Positions 17,578 through 27,072 of a stretch of 64,000 bases of DNA are shown piece after piece (positions within the stretch are counted from its first letter, which is position 1; each line of letters begins with the position of its first letter). The translations under genes and the position numbers were made by a program. The notes under the pieces were generated by a model. The model searched no databases. It worked only from the letters and a program-made list of their open reading frames with translations, and was not told the origin of the DNA. The DNA comes from Chersky-840 sp050011815 (GTDB lineage: Bacteria > Actinomycetota > Acidimicrobiia > Acidimicrobiales > UBA8190), in NCBI GenBank assembly GCA_050011815.1, contig JBEKIJ010000007.1:1-64000 (forward strand), written 5' to 3'.

Positions 17578-18609
17578 ATGCGGGACAACCGGTTTTTCTT
17601 GCTCGGACGCGACATGGCCGTCGACCTCGGCACCGCGAACACGCTCGTCTACGTGCGCGGTCGCGGCATCATCTTGAACGAGCCGTCGGTGGTGGCGGTC
17701 AACGTCAAAGACGGTCGGCCCCTGGCGGTAGGGGCCGAGGCGAAACGCATGATCGGGCGCACGCCCAGCCACATCCAGGCCATCCGGCCTCTGAAGGACG
17801 GCGTGATCGCCGACTTCGAGATCTGCGAGAAGATGCTGCGCTACTTCATCCAGCGTGTCCACCAGCGCCGCTTCGCCAAGCCGCGCATGGTGATCTGTGT
17901 TCCGTCGGGCATCACCGGTGTCGAGCAGCGGGCGGTCATGGAGGCGGCGGAGTACGCCGGCGCCCGCAAGGCGTACATCATCGAGGAGCCCATGGCCGCC
18001 GCCATCGGTGCCGGCCTGCCGGTGCACGAGCCCACGGGCAACATGGTCGTCGACATCGGGGGTGGGACTACCGAAGTGGCCGTCATCTCCCTGGGGGGGA
18101 TCGTCACGAGCCAATCGGTGCGTATCGGCGGTGACGAGCTCGACGAGGCGATCATCTCCTACATCAAGAAGGAGTACAGCCTGGCGTTGGGCGAACGCAC
18201 CGCCGAGGAGATCAAGATCGCACTGGGTTCGGCCTTCGCGCTCGAAGAGGAGCTCCACGCCGAGATCCGCGGCCGCGACCTGGTGACGGGGCTCCCCAAG
18301 ACGGTGGTGGTGTCGACCGAGGAGATCCGCAAGGCCATCGACGAGCCGGTGTCGGCCATCATCGACGCCGTCAAGGTGACGCTCGACAAGACCCCGCCCG
18401 AGCTCGCCGCCGACATCATGGAGCAGGGGATCGTGCTCACCGGTGGCGGCGCCCTGCTCCACGGCCTCGACGCCAGATTGCAGGAGGAGACGGGCATGCC
18501 CATCGTGGTCGCTCGGGATCCCCTCAACTGCGTAGCGATCGGGAGTGGCCAGTGCCTCGAGGAGTTCGAAGCGCTCAAGCAGGTCCTCATCACGTCTTCT
18601 GCCGGGTGA
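17578..18609 (+). CDS. mreB: Rod shape-determining protein MreB
   Basis: A 343-residue bacterial actin that positions wall-elongation enzymes under the membrane. Phosphate-1 motif MAVDLGTANTLVYV, connecting motif, phosphate-2 VVDIGGGTTEVAV, and the adenosine motif GIVLTGGGALLHGL are all present. It opens the mreB-mreC-mreD-mrdA run. AAGAGG lies upstream of the ATG. Its presence implies rod-shaped or at least laterally elongating cells, unlike polar-growing actinobacteria that have lost mreB. Confidence 0.96.
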   Translation: MRDNRFFLLGRDMAVDLGTANTLVYVRGRGIILNEPSVVAVNVKDGRPLAVGAEAKRMIGRTPSHIQAIRPLKDGVIADFEICEKMLRYFIQRVHQRRFAKPRMVICVPSGITGVEQRAVMEAAEYAGARKAYIIEEPMAAAIGAGLPVHEPTGNMVVDIGGGTTEVAVISLGGIVTSQSVRIGGDELDEAIISYIKKEYSLALGERTAEEIKIALGSAFALEEELHAEIRGRDLVTGLPKTVVVSTEEIRKAIDEPVSAIIDAVKVTLDKTPPELAADIMEQGIVLTGGGALLHGLDARLQEETGMPIVVARDPLNCVAIGSGQCLEEFEALKQVLITSSAG

Positions 18610-18719
18610 TGGCCGCCCGCGCCAGGCGCGGTCCCCGCATCGCCATCGCAGATCGGGACCGGTTGTCCCGAAGGGCGCGCCCCGGCGGAGCCGGCACCCC
18701 TTCCTGAGAGGCTTCCGGC

Positions 18720-19565
18720 ATGCCGAGGAGGACACGGCGCGCGCGGCGGGCTCGGCGGGGCATGACGATCGGGCTGCTCGTCCTGGCTTCGATCGCCATC
18801 ATCACCGTCGACTACCGGGGCCAGGCCCATGGCGTCATCTCGGGGGCCAAGCGCGCCGCCCATGACGCCTTCGCGCCCCTCCAGCGGGGGGTCGACGAGG
18901 TGGTGCGCCCGGTGGGCAGCTTCTTGTCGGGAGCCGTGCACGGTGGTGACCTCGAGTCCCAGAACGCCAAGCTGCGCGCCGAGATCGGTGCGCTGCAGCG
19001 GCAGACGCTCGAGACCCAGGCCACCCGCAACGCGCTGCGCGCCCTCGAGCAACTCGACCACCTGCCCTGGGTCGGCTCGATACCGACGGTGACCGCACAG
19101 GTCACCGCGCTGGGCGCGTCGGACTTCGCCGCCACCGTGCAGCTCAACAAAGGGACCACGAGCGGCGTCGCCGTCGGCATGCCGGTGGTGGGCGGGGCGG
19201 GCCTCGTCGGACAGGTCATCGAAGTGTGGTCGTCGGGATCGACGGTGCGACTCATCACCGACGCCGGCTCGTCGGTCGGTGTTCGCTTCGGTTCGGGGTC
19301 CGACCTCGCGCTCCTCCAGGGGTCGGGCCTGGGCAGAAAGTTGGCGGTGAACCTGATCGCCCCGGGGACCTCGCTGCACAAGGGGGAGATCCTCACCACC
19401 AGCGGGCTGCAGAACGCCCAATACCCCGCAGACCTCCCCGTGGCCGCCGTCACGTCGTTCTCGTCGACGCCGTCGGCCACCCAGGAGACGGTGTCGGCCC
19501 GACCCCTCGCCGACCTGGGCGTCTTGCAGTACGTCGAGGTCCTGCAGTGGCAGTCCTCGCCATGA
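18720..19565 (+). CDS. mreC: Rod shape-determining protein MreC
   Basis: A 281-residue bitopic membrane protein that links MreB to the periplasmic wall machinery. A very basic cytoplasmic stretch (RRTRRARRARR) precedes a transmembrane helix at about 15-32. A coiled-coil region follows at about 75-110, then the beta-barrel domain (AQVTALGASDF, LVGQVIEVW, ILTTSGLQ). It is 110 bases after mreB with no visible gene between, and its stop overlaps the mreD ATG. Confidence 0.92.
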   Translation: MPRRTRRARRARRGMTIGLLVLASIAIITVDYRGQAHGVISGAKRAAHDAFAPLQRGVDEVVRPVGSFLSGAVHGGDLESQNAKLRAEIGALQRQTLETQATRNALRALEQLDHLPWVGSIPTVTAQVTALGASDFAATVQLNKGTTSGVAVGMPVVGGAGLVGQVIEVWSSGSTVRLITDAGSSVGVRFGSGSDLALLQGSGLGRKLAVNLIAPGTSLHKGEILTTSGLQNAQYPADLPVAAVTSFSSTPSATQETVSARPLADLGVLQYVEVLQWQSSP

Positions 19566-20128
19566 CGGGCCCGGCCGCCACCACGCGCCTCGGGGGCGCC
19601 CTCACCACCGCGGACGTGGCCCGCTCCACGATCGTCATCGTGGTGGTGCTCCTCGTCCAGCACACCCTGCTCGACCTGGTGGTGGTGGACGGGGCGCACC
19701 CCGACCTGATGCTGCTCCTGCCCGTGGCGGCGGGGTACGCGGCGGGTCCCGATCGGGGGGCGGTCTTCGGGTTCATCACCGGCCTCGTCGCCGATCTGTT
19801 CCTCCCCACCCCCTTCGGCCTCTCGGCCCTGATCGGCTGCCTCCTCGGCTTCGCCACCGGGACCGCCACGCGGGGACTGGTGCGCAGCTCGTGGTGGCTG
19901 CCCCCGGTCGTCGCCGCGGTGGCGACCGCCGCAGGCATGGGGGCCTACGCCATCCTGGGGGCCGTGCTCGGCGATCCCGCCATGCTCAGGACGTACCTGG
20001 TGCCGGCCTTGGTGGTGGGGACGCCGTCCGCCGCGCTGTTCGCCGTGCCCCTGCTGCGCTTGGTGGCGTGGGGGGTGCCCGAGCCGGGGCCGGGCCATGG
20101 GGCTCCCCCGGGTGGGGGCCTGCGGTGA
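19562..20128 (+). CDS. mreD: Rod shape-determining protein MreD
   Basis: A 188-residue hydrophobic protein with about five predicted membrane segments, starting at ATG 19562 inside the mreC stop (ATGA). It has the family's usual conserved region, AAGYAAGPDRGAVFGFITGL, ending VADLFL. It acts with MreC in the elongasome. It overlaps mrdA by GTGA at its 3' end. Confidence 0.85.
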   Translation: MTGPAATTRLGGALTTADVARSTIVIVVVLLVQHTLLDLVVVDGAHPDLMLLLPVAAGYAAGPDRGAVFGFITGLVADLFLPTPFGLSALIGCLLGFATGTATRGLVRSSWWLPPVVAAVATAAGMGAYAILGAVLGDPAMLRTYLVPALVVGTPSAALFAVPLLRLVAWGVPEPGPGHGAPPGGGLR

Positions 20129-22407
20129 AGATCCGACGGCGACGCTTCGCCCTCAAGCTGCGCAGCGCCGATACACCCCGACGACCCCCTCGCCCGCCTC
20201 GGGCCGCAGGGGGCAGGCTCCGGCACCCGTGGCGGGGCGCCCACTTCTATCCGAGGCCCAAGGCGCCACGCCCGGCTCGGAGCCAGGAGCCCACGGGGCC
20301 GCGCATGCGTCCCCGTCGCACCGTCGTCGACCGGGTGATGGCGGTGAGCGAGCCCTCCGCACCGCGCACGGTGATCCGGCTGCGGGTGCTCGGGGTGGTG
20401 GTGGCGGCCCTCTTCTCGCTCATGTTCATCCGGTTGTGGTACCTCCAGGTCCTCGACACCTCGGCGTACTCCAAGACCGTGACCGCCAACCAGATCCGCA
20501 AGGTCGAGGTGGCCGCCCCGCGCGGGCTCATCACCGACCGCAACGACAACATCATCGTGGGCGACCAGGTGACACAGGACATCACCTTGTCCAGGGTGTC
20601 GGCCCAGGAGCACCCCGCCGTGGTGGGACAGCTCGCCGCGCTGCTCGGGATGACCCCGGCCCAGATCGAGGCCGACCTCGCCAACGTCCAGTACAGCTTG
20701 TACAAGCCCGTGCCCATCCTCGAGAACGCCCCGCTCTCCGACGTCCTCTACATCGGCGAGCACGCCTCGATGTTCCCCGGGGTGTCCACCGTGGCCGACA
20801 CCAACCGGACCTATCCCCTCGGCCAGACCGGCGTGCAGATGCTCGGCTACGTGGGCCAGATCACGGCCGCGCAGCTCCAGGCCAATGCGTCCCAGGGCTA
20901 TCAGCTCGGCGACCTCTTCGGACAGAGCGGGCTCGAGGCGCAGTACCAGTCGGCCCTGCGGGGCCGTCCCGGCGTGGACGACGTCGAGGTGGACGCGCAC
21001 GGACAGGTGGTGGGCAGTCTGGGCGAGACCCCACCGACCGGCGGCGACGACGTCGTCACCAACATCGACGCCGGGCTCGAGCAGACCCTGCAGCAGGGAC
21101 TCGACGCCGAGATCGCCTCGCTGCACGGCAAGTCCACCGAAGGTGCGGCGGTGGCCCTCGACCCCCAGACCGGTGCCGTCCTGGCCCTCGTCTCGACGCC
21201 GACCTACGACCCCACGTGGTGGACCAACGGGATCTCTTTGGCGCACTTCCACGAGATCGAGGCCACGGGCGGGCTGAACAACAACGCCATCCAGGGCCTC
21301 TACACCCCGGGGTCGACCTTCAAGCTCGCCACGGCCACCGCCGCGCTGCAGACCGGGCTCATCACCCCGGGGTACACCTACAACGACACCGGGGCCTACA
21401 CCATCCCGGGGTGCGCCACGGGTGGGGCGGGGTGTGCGACCTATCACGACAACGAGGGGGAGGTGGGGGGCAGGGTGAACGTGTCCCAGGCGCTCACGGT
21501 GTCGAGCGACATCTTCTTCTACAACCTGGGCGTGCAGTTCTGGGACGACTACAAAGCCAACGGACGCTTCGGCGAGTACCCGATCCAAGACACCGCCGCC
21601 CAGTACGGGTACGGGGACGTCACGGGCATCGACCTCCCCGACGAGACCCACGACGCCCGGGTGGACTCGCAGAAGGTCGTGGATCGAGAGCACGCCCAGG
21701 ACCCCAAGGACTACCCGGACAACTTCTGGGGCACCGGGAGCAATCTCGAGATGGCCTTCGGCCAGGGCGGCACGGTGATCACCCCCATCGAGCAGGCCGT
21801 GGCGTACGCAACCTTCGCCAACGGGGGGACCCGGTACGTCCCGGAGGTGGCGGCCGGCCTCGTCAACGCGCACGGCAAGGTGGTGAAGACCGTGGCTCCC
21901 AAGGTCGCCGGCCACATCGCCATCTCGCCGACCAACTACCAGGCCCTGCTGGCGGGCTTCGAGGGCGTCGTGCAGAACGCCAAGGGCACCGCGGCGGGCG
22001 CCTTCACCGGCTTCCCCCTGTCCAGCTTTCCCCTGGCGGGCAAGACGGGGACGGCCACCACCAACGAGCAGCAGCCCAACTCGTGGTTCGTGGCCTGGGG
22101 CCCGGTGCCCGATCCCCAGTACCTGATCGCCGTGGTGGTCCAGGGTGGTGGGCTGGGGTCCCAGGCCGCGGCCCCGGTGGTGCGGGAGGGTTTCGACTAC
22201 CTGGTGGCCCACCCCGAGTCGCCCACCCACCTCGCCCCGGCCACGACCCCGGCGACCCCATTGCCCCCACCCACCACAACGACGACCACGTCGCCGGGAC
22301 GGAGCACGTCCGGTGGCACGGCCCGGTCCACCCCGACGACGACCGCCCCCTCCACGAAGCGGGCCCTGGCCTCCCCACGGCGCCGACCGGGACGGGCCGC
22401 GCTCTAG
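20125..22407 (+). CDS. mrdA: Penicillin-binding protein 2, elongation transpeptidase
   Basis: A 760-residue class B penicillin-binding protein that cross-links peptidoglycan during elongation. A basic, Pro-rich cytoplasmic N-terminus (about 80 residues) precedes one transmembrane helix at about 84-106. The dimerisation domain follows, then the transpeptidase with S397-T-F-K400, S460-S-D462 and K640-T-G642. The C-terminus ends in a long Thr/Pro-rich tail. The GTG at 20125 overlaps the mreD stop. The usual partner rodA is not next to it; a radical-SAM gene follows instead. Confidence 0.94.
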   Translation: MKIRRRRFALKLRSADTPRRPPRPPRAAGGRLRHPWRGAHFYPRPKAPRPARSQEPTGPRMRPRRTVVDRVMAVSEPSAPRTVIRLRVLGVVVAALFSLMFIRLWYLQVLDTSAYSKTVTANQIRKVEVAAPRGLITDRNDNIIVGDQVTQDITLSRVSAQEHPAVVGQLAALLGMTPAQIEADLANVQYSLYKPVPILENAPLSDVLYIGEHASMFPGVSTVADTNRTYPLGQTGVQMLGYVGQITAAQLQANASQGYQLGDLFGQSGLEAQYQSALRGRPGVDDVEVDAHGQVVGSLGETPPTGGDDVVTNIDAGLEQTLQQGLDAEIASLHGKSTEGAAVALDPQTGAVLALVSTPTYDPTWWTNGISLAHFHEIEATGGLNNNAIQGLYTPGSTFKLATATAALQTGLITPGYTYNDTGAYTIPGCATGGAGCATYHDNEGEVGGRVNVSQALTVSSDIFFYNLGVQFWDDYKANGRFGEYPIQDTAAQYGYGDVTGIDLPDETHDARVDSQKVVDREHAQDPKDYPDNFWGTGSNLEMAFGQGGTVITPIEQAVAYATFANGGTRYVPEVAAGLVNAHGKVVKTVAPKVAGHIAISPTNYQALLAGFEGVVQNAKGTAAGAFTGFPLSSFPLAGKTGTATTNEQQPNSWFVAWGPVPDPQYLIAVVVQGGGLGSQAAAPVVREGFDYLVAHPESPTHLAPATTPATPLPPPTTTTTTSPGRSTSGGTARSTPTTTAPSTKRALASPRRRPGRAAL

Positions 22408-22410
22408 ACT
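22405..22410 (+). promoter_or_regulatory. Candidate -10 element (TAGACT) for the radical-SAM gene
   Basis: TAGACT overlaps the end of mrdA (its TAG is the stop codon) and ends 10 bases before the next ATG, which lacks a Shine-Dalgarno site. It is identical to the hexamer before tig. Confidence 0.45.
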
Positions 22411-22420
22411 CGGCGCCCAC

Positions 22421-24394
22421 ATGACTTCTCTGTGGCCACGGATCGAGCCTCTCCTGGCCCAGGTCACGAAGCCCGCCCGGTACATCGGTGGTGAGCTCGG
22501 GGCGCGCCGGCCCTCGCACGGGCCCGAGCGGGTGGCCTGGCTCCTTTTGTATCCCGACACCTACGAGATCGGGCTGCCCAACCAGGGCCTCCAGATCCTG
22601 TACGAGATCCTGAACGAACGCGACGACGCCGTGGCGGAGCGGGCCTACGCACCGTGGACGGACATGGAGGCGGCCATGCGGGCCGCCTCGGTCCCCCTGT
22701 TCTCGTTGGAGGGCAGTACCGCGGCAGGGGAGTTCGACGTCCTGGCCTTCAACCTCTCGGCCGAGCTCACCTACACCAACGTCCTCAACATGATCGACCT
22801 GGCCGGGGTGCCCGTGCGGGGCGACCAGCGCGACCCGTCGCACCCCGTGGTGGTGGCGGGGGGCCACTGCGCCTTCAACCCCGAGCCCCTGGCCGACTTC
22901 GTCGACGCCTTCGTGCTCGGCGACGGCGAGGAGGCGGTCGGGGACCTCACCGAGGTGATCGGGGTCTGGAAGCGGTCCGGAGGGGCGCGCCACGACCTCC
23001 TCCGCAGCCTGGCCGGTGTGCCCGGGGTGTATGTCCCCTCGTGCTACGAGGCCCACTTCGACGGGGGCCGTCTCACCGGCGTGACCCCTCGGTACGCCGG
23101 TGTCCCGAAGCGGGTGGAGAAGCGGACCATCGCCGATCTGGGGGAGTGGCCCTATCCCAAGCAGCAGCTCGTCCCGCTGATCGAGGTCGTCCACGACCGC
23201 CTCAACGTCGAGGTGTTCCGGGGATGTACGCGGGGGTGTCGCTTCTGCCAGGCGGGGATGATCACCCGGCCCGTGCGCGAGCGCCCCGCCGAGCAGGTCG
23301 ACCAGATGGTGCGGGACGGCCTCGACCGCACGGGCTACGACGAGGTCACCCTCACGTCGCTGTCGAGCGCGGACTTCTCGGGCATCGGTGACGTGGTGTC
23401 CAAGGTGATCAACGACCCCGAGTGCTCGGGCCAGGTCTCGGTCAGCCTCCCCAGCCTGCGGGTGGACGCCTTCACCGTGGGTCTGGCCGCGGAGATCCAG
23501 AAGGTGCGCCGTACCGGGCTCACCTTCGCTCCCGAGGGCGGGACCTGGCGGATGCGCCAGGTCATCAACAAGCTCATCCGCGAGGAGGACCTCTACGCCG
23601 CGGTCGACGCCGCCTTCTCCCAGGGTTGGAGGCGGGTCAAGCTCTACTTCCTCATCGGGTTGCCCACCGAGACCGACGAGGACGTCCTGGGCATCACCCG
23701 GCTGGCCGGCGCCTGTGCCGACATCGGTCGGCGCTATCACCCCAACGTGACCGTCACCGCCTCGGTGGGAGGGTTCGTACCCAAGGCGCACACGCCCTTC
23801 CAGTGGTTCGGCCAGAACACCATGGAAGAGCTCCGGCGCAAGGTGGGGTTGTTGAAGGACGCGGCGCGCGGCACGCGGGGCCTGACCCTGCGCTGGCACG
23901 ATCCCGAGGCGACGGCGGTGGAGGGCCTCGTGAGCCGGGGCGACCGCCGCATGGGCGCGGTCATCGAGCACGTCTGGCGCCGTGGGGGCACGTTCCAGGA
24001 GTGGTCCGAGCACTTCGACCTGGATCTGTGGACCACCGGCCTGGAAGCGGCGGGACTGGACTTCGACGACACCGTGTACCGCCACCGCGCCGAGGACGAG
24101 GTCTTGGCCTGGGACCACGTCTCGGCCGGGCTGCACCGGGACTTCTTGTGGCAGGACTTCCAAGAAGCCCTGGCCGAGCACGGCCTCGAGGACTGTCGCT
24201 GGACCCCGTGCTACGACTGCGGGGCCTGCACCGGGCTCGGGGTCGAGCACATGGTGGCGTCGGCCGTCCCCCCGGCGGGGGGCAGCCAGGGCACGGGCCA
24301 GGACCTGGCCTCGGGGGGGACCGTGCCGGTCCGCTTCCTCGAGAGGGCCGGGTCGCTCAGCGCCGCCGGTGGGACCCGAGAGGGCGTCCGGTGA
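22421..24394 (+). CDS. Radical-SAM protein, TIGR03960-type (B12-binding-like N-terminus)
   Basis: A 657-residue protein. Residues about 30-200 resemble a B12-binding-like domain (YPDTYEIGLPNQGLQILYE, VAGGHCAFNPEPLADF). The radical-SAM cluster is C269-x3-C273-x2-C276 (FRGCTRGCRFCQAG). The order and pairing with the downstream DUF2344 gene match the TIGR03960-TIGR03936 pair, often found as one fused protein in other bacteria. The function of the family is not established to my knowledge; its constant position next to rne and rplU suggests RNA or ribosome modification. ATG start; 4-base GTGA overlap with the next gene. Confidence 0.88.
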   Translation: MTSLWPRIEPLLAQVTKPARYIGGELGARRPSHGPERVAWLLLYPDTYEIGLPNQGLQILYEILNERDDAVAERAYAPWTDMEAAMRAASVPLFSLEGSTAAGEFDVLAFNLSAELTYTNVLNMIDLAGVPVRGDQRDPSHPVVVAGGHCAFNPEPLADFVDAFVLGDGEEAVGDLTEVIGVWKRSGGARHDLLRSLAGVPGVYVPSCYEAHFDGGRLTGVTPRYAGVPKRVEKRTIADLGEWPYPKQQLVPLIEVVHDRLNVEVFRGCTRGCRFCQAGMITRPVRERPAEQVDQMVRDGLDRTGYDEVTLTSLSSADFSGIGDVVSKVINDPECSGQVSVSLPSLRVDAFTVGLAAEIQKVRRTGLTFAPEGGTWRMRQVINKLIREEDLYAAVDAAFSQGWRRVKLYFLIGLPTETDEDVLGITRLAGACADIGRRYHPNVTVTASVGGFVPKAHTPFQWFGQNTMEELRRKVGLLKDAARGTRGLTLRWHDPEATAVEGLVSRGDRRMGAVIEHVWRRGGTFQEWSEHFDLDLWTTGLEAAGLDFDDTVYRHRAEDEVLAWDHVSAGLHRDFLWQDFQEALAEHGLEDCRWTPCYDCGACTGLGVEHMVASAVPPAGGSQGTGQDLASGGTVPVRFLERAGSLSAAGGTREGVR

Positions 24395-25089
24395 GGATCC
24401 GCGCCCGCTTCACCAAACTCGGCCGGGTGCGGTGGACGAGTCACCGCGACGTGGCCCGGATGTGGGAGCGGGCCCTGCGCCGGGGCCGGGTGCCGGTGGC
24501 CTACACCGAGGGGTTCACCCCCCGCCCCCAGCTCAGCTTCGGGTTGGCCCTCCCCACCGGGTGCGAGTCGGTGGCGGAGTATCTCGACATCGCCCTGGAC
24601 AGCGCCCTCGAGCCCGCCGACCTGGCGCGAGAGGTGGGCTCGATGTTGCCCGACGGCGTCGACGTCGTGGCCGCCGGTGTGCTCGAGCCCGGCACCAACT
24701 CACTCCAGGAAGACGTGTCCTCGTGTCTGTGGGAGATCCATGTCCCGCGCGTGGCCCCCGAGGACCTCGACGTGGCGATCGAGCGCGCCCTCGACGCCCC
24801 GACCCTCCCCATCCGGCGCGAGCGCAAGGGACGTGACGTGGTCGACGACCTCCGTCCCTCGGTGTTGGCGCTCTCCAGTGCCGGTCCCGACGCGGGCGGC
24901 GCCCTGCTCCGAGCGGAGCTGGGTACCCGACCGCGCGGTGTTCGTCCTTCCGAGCTGGCCCAGGCCCTGGGCGTCGAGCTCGGACTTGCCCGCAGAACCT
25001 GTCAATGGATCGAGCGCGACGGCTCCCGCTGGGAGCCTCTCATGGTGGACCCTTCGGGGATCACCGTCCCGTGGGAGCGCGCCTCGTGA
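24391..25089 (+). CDS. TIGR03936 / DUF2344 protein, partner of the radical-SAM protein
   Basis: A 232-residue protein starting at GTG 24391 inside the preceding stop. It has the family features RFTKLGRVRWTSHRDV near the N-terminus and EGFTPRPQLSFGLALPTG at about 41-58. In many bacteria this domain is the C-terminal part of the radical-SAM protein, so the two presumably act as one unit. Catalytic role unknown. Confidence 0.87.
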   Translation: MRIRARFTKLGRVRWTSHRDVARMWERALRRGRVPVAYTEGFTPRPQLSFGLALPTGCESVAEYLDIALDSALEPADLAREVGSMLPDGVDVVAAGVLEPGTNSLQEDVSSCLWEIHVPRVAPEDLDVAIERALDAPTLPIRRERKGRDVVDDLRPSVLALSSAGPDAGGALLRAELGTRPRGVRPSELAQALGVELGLARRTCQWIERDGSRWEPLMVDPSGITVPWERAS

Positions 25090-25113
25090 ATAGTTCGAGA
25101 AGGGATCGTCCCC

Positions 25114-27060
25114 ATGTCCGATACCACCGCGGAGCAGCCGACGGCGGAGCCACCCGGCTCGCCTGCTGCCCACCCGCCCACCGACTCCGGGGTGCCACAC
25201 GCCCCCGAAGGGGTCGACGTTTCCCTGCCCGGGGGGTCCGGGGGCACCACCGACCTGCTCGGGGATCGATCCTCATCTGAGAGCACCGGGGCCGGCGACG
25301 TCATCTCCGATGACGCCGGCGCCTCCGATGGCGGGGCGTCGGGTGACGCCTCCTCGCCGGCGCGACCTCCCTCGGCCAACGCCCGCCGACGGCGCAAGCG
25401 CCCGGCCGGGGCCCGCCCGGCGGGCACGGGGAGTGGTGAGGGCCCGGCGGATCCCGATGACGACGACAGCCGGCCCGTAGAGGGCGACGAGGGGTCACCC
25501 TCGGCGCCGGCGGGCGCCGACCCGGTGCCGAAGGTGGGCGACCGCAAACGGCTCCCCGAGCCGCCCCGGATCGGTGACACCCGGCCGGCCCGCCCCCAGG
25601 CCGCGCCGGTGATGCCGGTGCCGGTGACGCCCATCGCCCCCAAGCCCGTCAAGGCCCCGAGACCGCCACGGAACGCCCCGGTGGCGGCGGAGTCGGCGAC
25701 CGAGGACCAAGACGACCAGGACGGCGCCGAGACCAAGGCGTCGGGGGGGAGGTCCCGCCGGCGCAGCGGCCGGGAGCGTCGGGGCCGTCCCGTGGGCCGC
25801 TACCTCATGTGCGTCCATGTCCGCCCCCACGCCACCCAGATCGCCGTGCTCGAAGGCCGGACCCTCGTCGAGCACTACGTGTCCCGGTCGGCCGATGACG
25901 CCGCCCAGATCGACGGCAACATCTATCGGGGCCGGGTGCAGAACGTCCTGCCCGGCATGGAAGCGGCGTTCATCGACATCGGAACCCCCAAGAACGCCGT
26001 GTTGTACCGGGGCGACGTTCGCTACGACGTCGAGGACGTGGAAACGGCCAAGAGTGCGTCGCCACGCATCGAAGAGATGCTCCGGCCCGGCCAGGTGATC
26101 CTGTGCCAGGTCACGAAGAACCCCATCGGCGCCAAAGGGGCCCGCCTCACCCAGGAGGTCTCGCTGCCGGGCCGTTTCGTGGTCATGGTCCCGAACTCCT
26201 CGGCCTTCGGCATCTCCAAACGGCTCGACGACAACGAGCGCAAGCGCCTGCGCCGGTTCGTCGACGAGGTCCGCCCCGCGGGTCACGGCCTGATCGTGCG
26301 CACCGCAGCCGAAGGTGCGAGCCAAGACGAGCTGCGCCACGACGTGGAGCGGCTGGTGGCGCTGTGGGCGGCGATCGAAGCCGAGGCCAACCGGTCGAAC
26401 GGGCCGGGGCTGCTCTACCAGGAGCCCGATCTGGCCGTGCGCATCGTGCGCGAGGAGTTCAACCGGGACTACCGCAACGTCGTGATCGACGACGAGGAGC
26501 TCTACGCACAGGTGCGTGAGTACATCGAGCAGGTGAACCCCGAGCTCGTCGACCGCGTCGAGTACTACGACCCGGTTGTCGAGAACCTGCCGATCTTCGA
26601 GCGGTTCCACGTCCACGAGCAGTTGCACAAGGCCCTCGACCGCAAGGTGTGGCTGCCGTCGGGAGGGTCGATCATCATCGAACGCACCGAGGCCCTCACC
26701 GTCATCGACGTGAACACGGGCAAGAACGTGGGCAAGTCGAACCTCGAGGAGACCGTCTACCGCAACAATCTCGAGGCCGCCGAGGAGATCGCCCGGCAGC
26801 TGCGCCTGCGTGACATCGGGGGGATCATCGTCATCGACTTCATCGACATGGAGATCAGGGACAACCGGGACCGGGTGTCCGCCGCCCTGCGCTCGGCCCT
26901 GGCCCGGGACAAGACCCGGACCCAGGTTTTCGACATTTCGGAGCTGGGCCTGGTCGAAATGACCCGGAAGCGGGTCTCGGAGGGCTTGGTGGAGTCGCTC
27001 TCGACCGTCTGCACCGTGTGCGGCGGGCGCGGGATCGTGCTCGATGAGTCCCTGCTGTAA
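25114..27060 (+). CDS. rne: Ribonuclease E/G family endoribonuclease
   Basis: A 648-residue RNase that cleaves single-stranded AU-rich RNA in rRNA maturation and mRNA decay. Residues 1-225 are low-complexity (Asp/Glu, Pro, Ala-rich), as in actinobacterial RNase E, where the disordered arm is N-terminal. The S1 domain follows (GRVQNVLPGMEAAFIDIG). Catalytic Mg ligands are D532 (VIDVNTG) and D575 (VIDFIDM), the same 43-residue spacing as E. coli D303/D346. The zinc-link is C633-x2-C636. It lies directly upstream of rplU, and its TAA overlaps the rplU -10 hexamer. Confidence 0.94.
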   Translation: MSDTTAEQPTAEPPGSPAAHPPTDSGVPHAPEGVDVSLPGGSGGTTDLLGDRSSSESTGAGDVISDDAGASDGGASGDASSPARPPSANARRRRKRPAGARPAGTGSGEGPADPDDDDSRPVEGDEGSPSAPAGADPVPKVGDRKRLPEPPRIGDTRPARPQAAPVMPVPVTPIAPKPVKAPRPPRNAPVAAESATEDQDDQDGAETKASGGRSRRRSGRERRGRPVGRYLMCVHVRPHATQIAVLEGRTLVEHYVSRSADDAAQIDGNIYRGRVQNVLPGMEAAFIDIGTPKNAVLYRGDVRYDVEDVETAKSASPRIEEMLRPGQVILCQVTKNPIGAKGARLTQEVSLPGRFVVMVPNSSAFGISKRLDDNERKRLRRFVDEVRPAGHGLIVRTAAEGASQDELRHDVERLVALWAAIEAEANRSNGPGLLYQEPDLAVRIVREEFNRDYRNVVIDDEELYAQVREYIEQVNPELVDRVEYYDPVVENLPIFERFHVHEQLHKALDRKVWLPSGGSIIIERTEALTVIDVNTGKNVGKSNLEETVYRNNLEAAEEIARQLRLRDIGGIIVIDFIDMEIRDNRDRVSAALRSALARDKTRTQVFDISELGLVEMTRKRVSEGLVESLSTVCTVCGGRGIVLDESLL

Positions 27061-27063
27061 GAT
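27058..27063 (+). promoter_or_regulatory. Candidate -10 element (TAAGAT) for rplU
   Basis: TAAGAT begins in the rne stop codon and ends 9 bases before the rplU ATG, which has no Shine-Dalgarno site. This would allow L21-L27 to be made on a leaderless or near-leaderless transcript separate from rne. Confidence 0.48.
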
Positions 27064-27072
27064 CGCCGGGCT

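Noticed and set aside
19945..22560. An 871-codon minus-strand frame over mreD and mrdA
   Set aside because: Shadow frame opposite genes with catalytic motifs; no domain or ribosome site of its own.
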